A stretch of 64,000 nucleotides of DNA from Panacagrimonas sp963975245 (GTDB taxonomy: Bacteria; Pseudomonadota; Gammaproteobacteria; Nevskiales; Nevskiaceae). A program made the translations under genes and the position numbers. Positions 63,964 to 64,000 of the stretch are shown piece after piece; within the stretch, counting starts at the first letter, position 1, and the number at the start of each line of letters is the position of its first letter. Location of the stretch: contig CAXBFJ010000004.1 of NCBI GenBank assembly GCA_963975245.1, positions 62,001-126,000 on the forward strand, in the 5' to 3' direction. Below the pieces are notes generated by a model. It did no database searches. It saw only the letters and a list, made by a program, of their open reading frames with translations, and was not told the DNA's origin.

Positions 63964-64000
63964 CGCAAGCCGCCTGCATTTATAACCAAAAAGGGGAGTC

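Noticed and set aside
1..64000. CRISPR arrays, insertion sequences, prophage or integrative elements
   Set aside because: No regularly spaced repeats, transposase, integrase or phage gene is seen; the one tRNA gene has no flanking integrase or repeated 3' end.

Overview
The window is chromosomal DNA from a GC-rich gammaproteobacterium. Supporting points are a fused nuoCD inside a single 13-gene nuo operon, NuoB, NuoI, NuoK and RimK sequences close to the enterobacterial/pseudomonad types, pilS next to a PP0621-family gene, and a XanB2-type chorismatase. The chorismatase hints at a Xanthomonadales/Nevskiales-like lineage; that placement is inference. I see no insertion sequence, phage, CRISPR array, rRNA or integration site. 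This is mostly housekeeping DNA with a few less-known genes.

Layout. 1-1.5 kb: 5' part of pilS (cut by the window edge) and a small PP0621-family gene. 1.7-6 kb: sucCD (TCA cycle), glutamine-dependent NAD synthetase, a GXWXG/DUF4334 protein. 6.1-9.6 kb: orphan lipoprotein, membrane-anchored cytochrome c5, and two outer-membrane beta-barrels (BBP2-type and TorF-type), each with a structured leader. 9.6-12.8 kb, minus strand: Na+/H+ antiporter, ubiK, yifB/comM. 12.9-17 kb: Gld-type ABC exporter operon (ATPase, permease, GldG-like, DUF4340). 17-21.5 kb: leucine-dehydrogenase-type enzyme and a 1093-residue transglutaminase/DUF2126 protein. 21.6-36.4 kb, minus strand: complete nuoA-N operon (complex I). 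36.5-39 kb, minus strand: retropepsin-like protease, rimK, AstE/aspartoacylase-like hydrolase. 39-44.9 kb, minus strand: aceE, aceF and a class III nucleotide cyclase, with a divergent LysR regulator at 45 kb. 46.3-50.3 kb: orphan secreted protein, DUF2254 membrane protein, CsbD stress protein, DUF3228 and NTF2-like proteins. 50.3-53.1 kb: divergent speA/speE (polyamines). 53.2-57 kb, minus strand: a GH9 cellulase-type gene and a Baeyer-Villiger monooxygenase. 57.2-60.6 kb: mdh, chorismatase, RluA-type pseudouridine synthase. 60.6-64 kb: GST, trhO, tRNA-Arg(CCG), an anchored metallo-beta-lactamase-fold hydrolase and a small helical protein.

Function. Much of the window serves central aerobic energy metabolism: pyruvate dehydrogenase E1/E2, succinyl-CoA synthetase, malate dehydrogenase, NAD synthesis, complex I, ubiquinone-related genes (ubiK, chorismatase) and cytochrome c5. 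The least explained items are: multi-stem leader RNAs before the two porin genes; a T-N11-A operator abutting the LysR start codon opposite aceE; a class III cyclase whose usual transition-state arginine is leucine; the rimK cassette that pairs a ligase with two candidate hydrolases; and an orphan secreted protein preceded by a long inverted repeat. I did not find a clear candidate for a wholly new multi-gene system.
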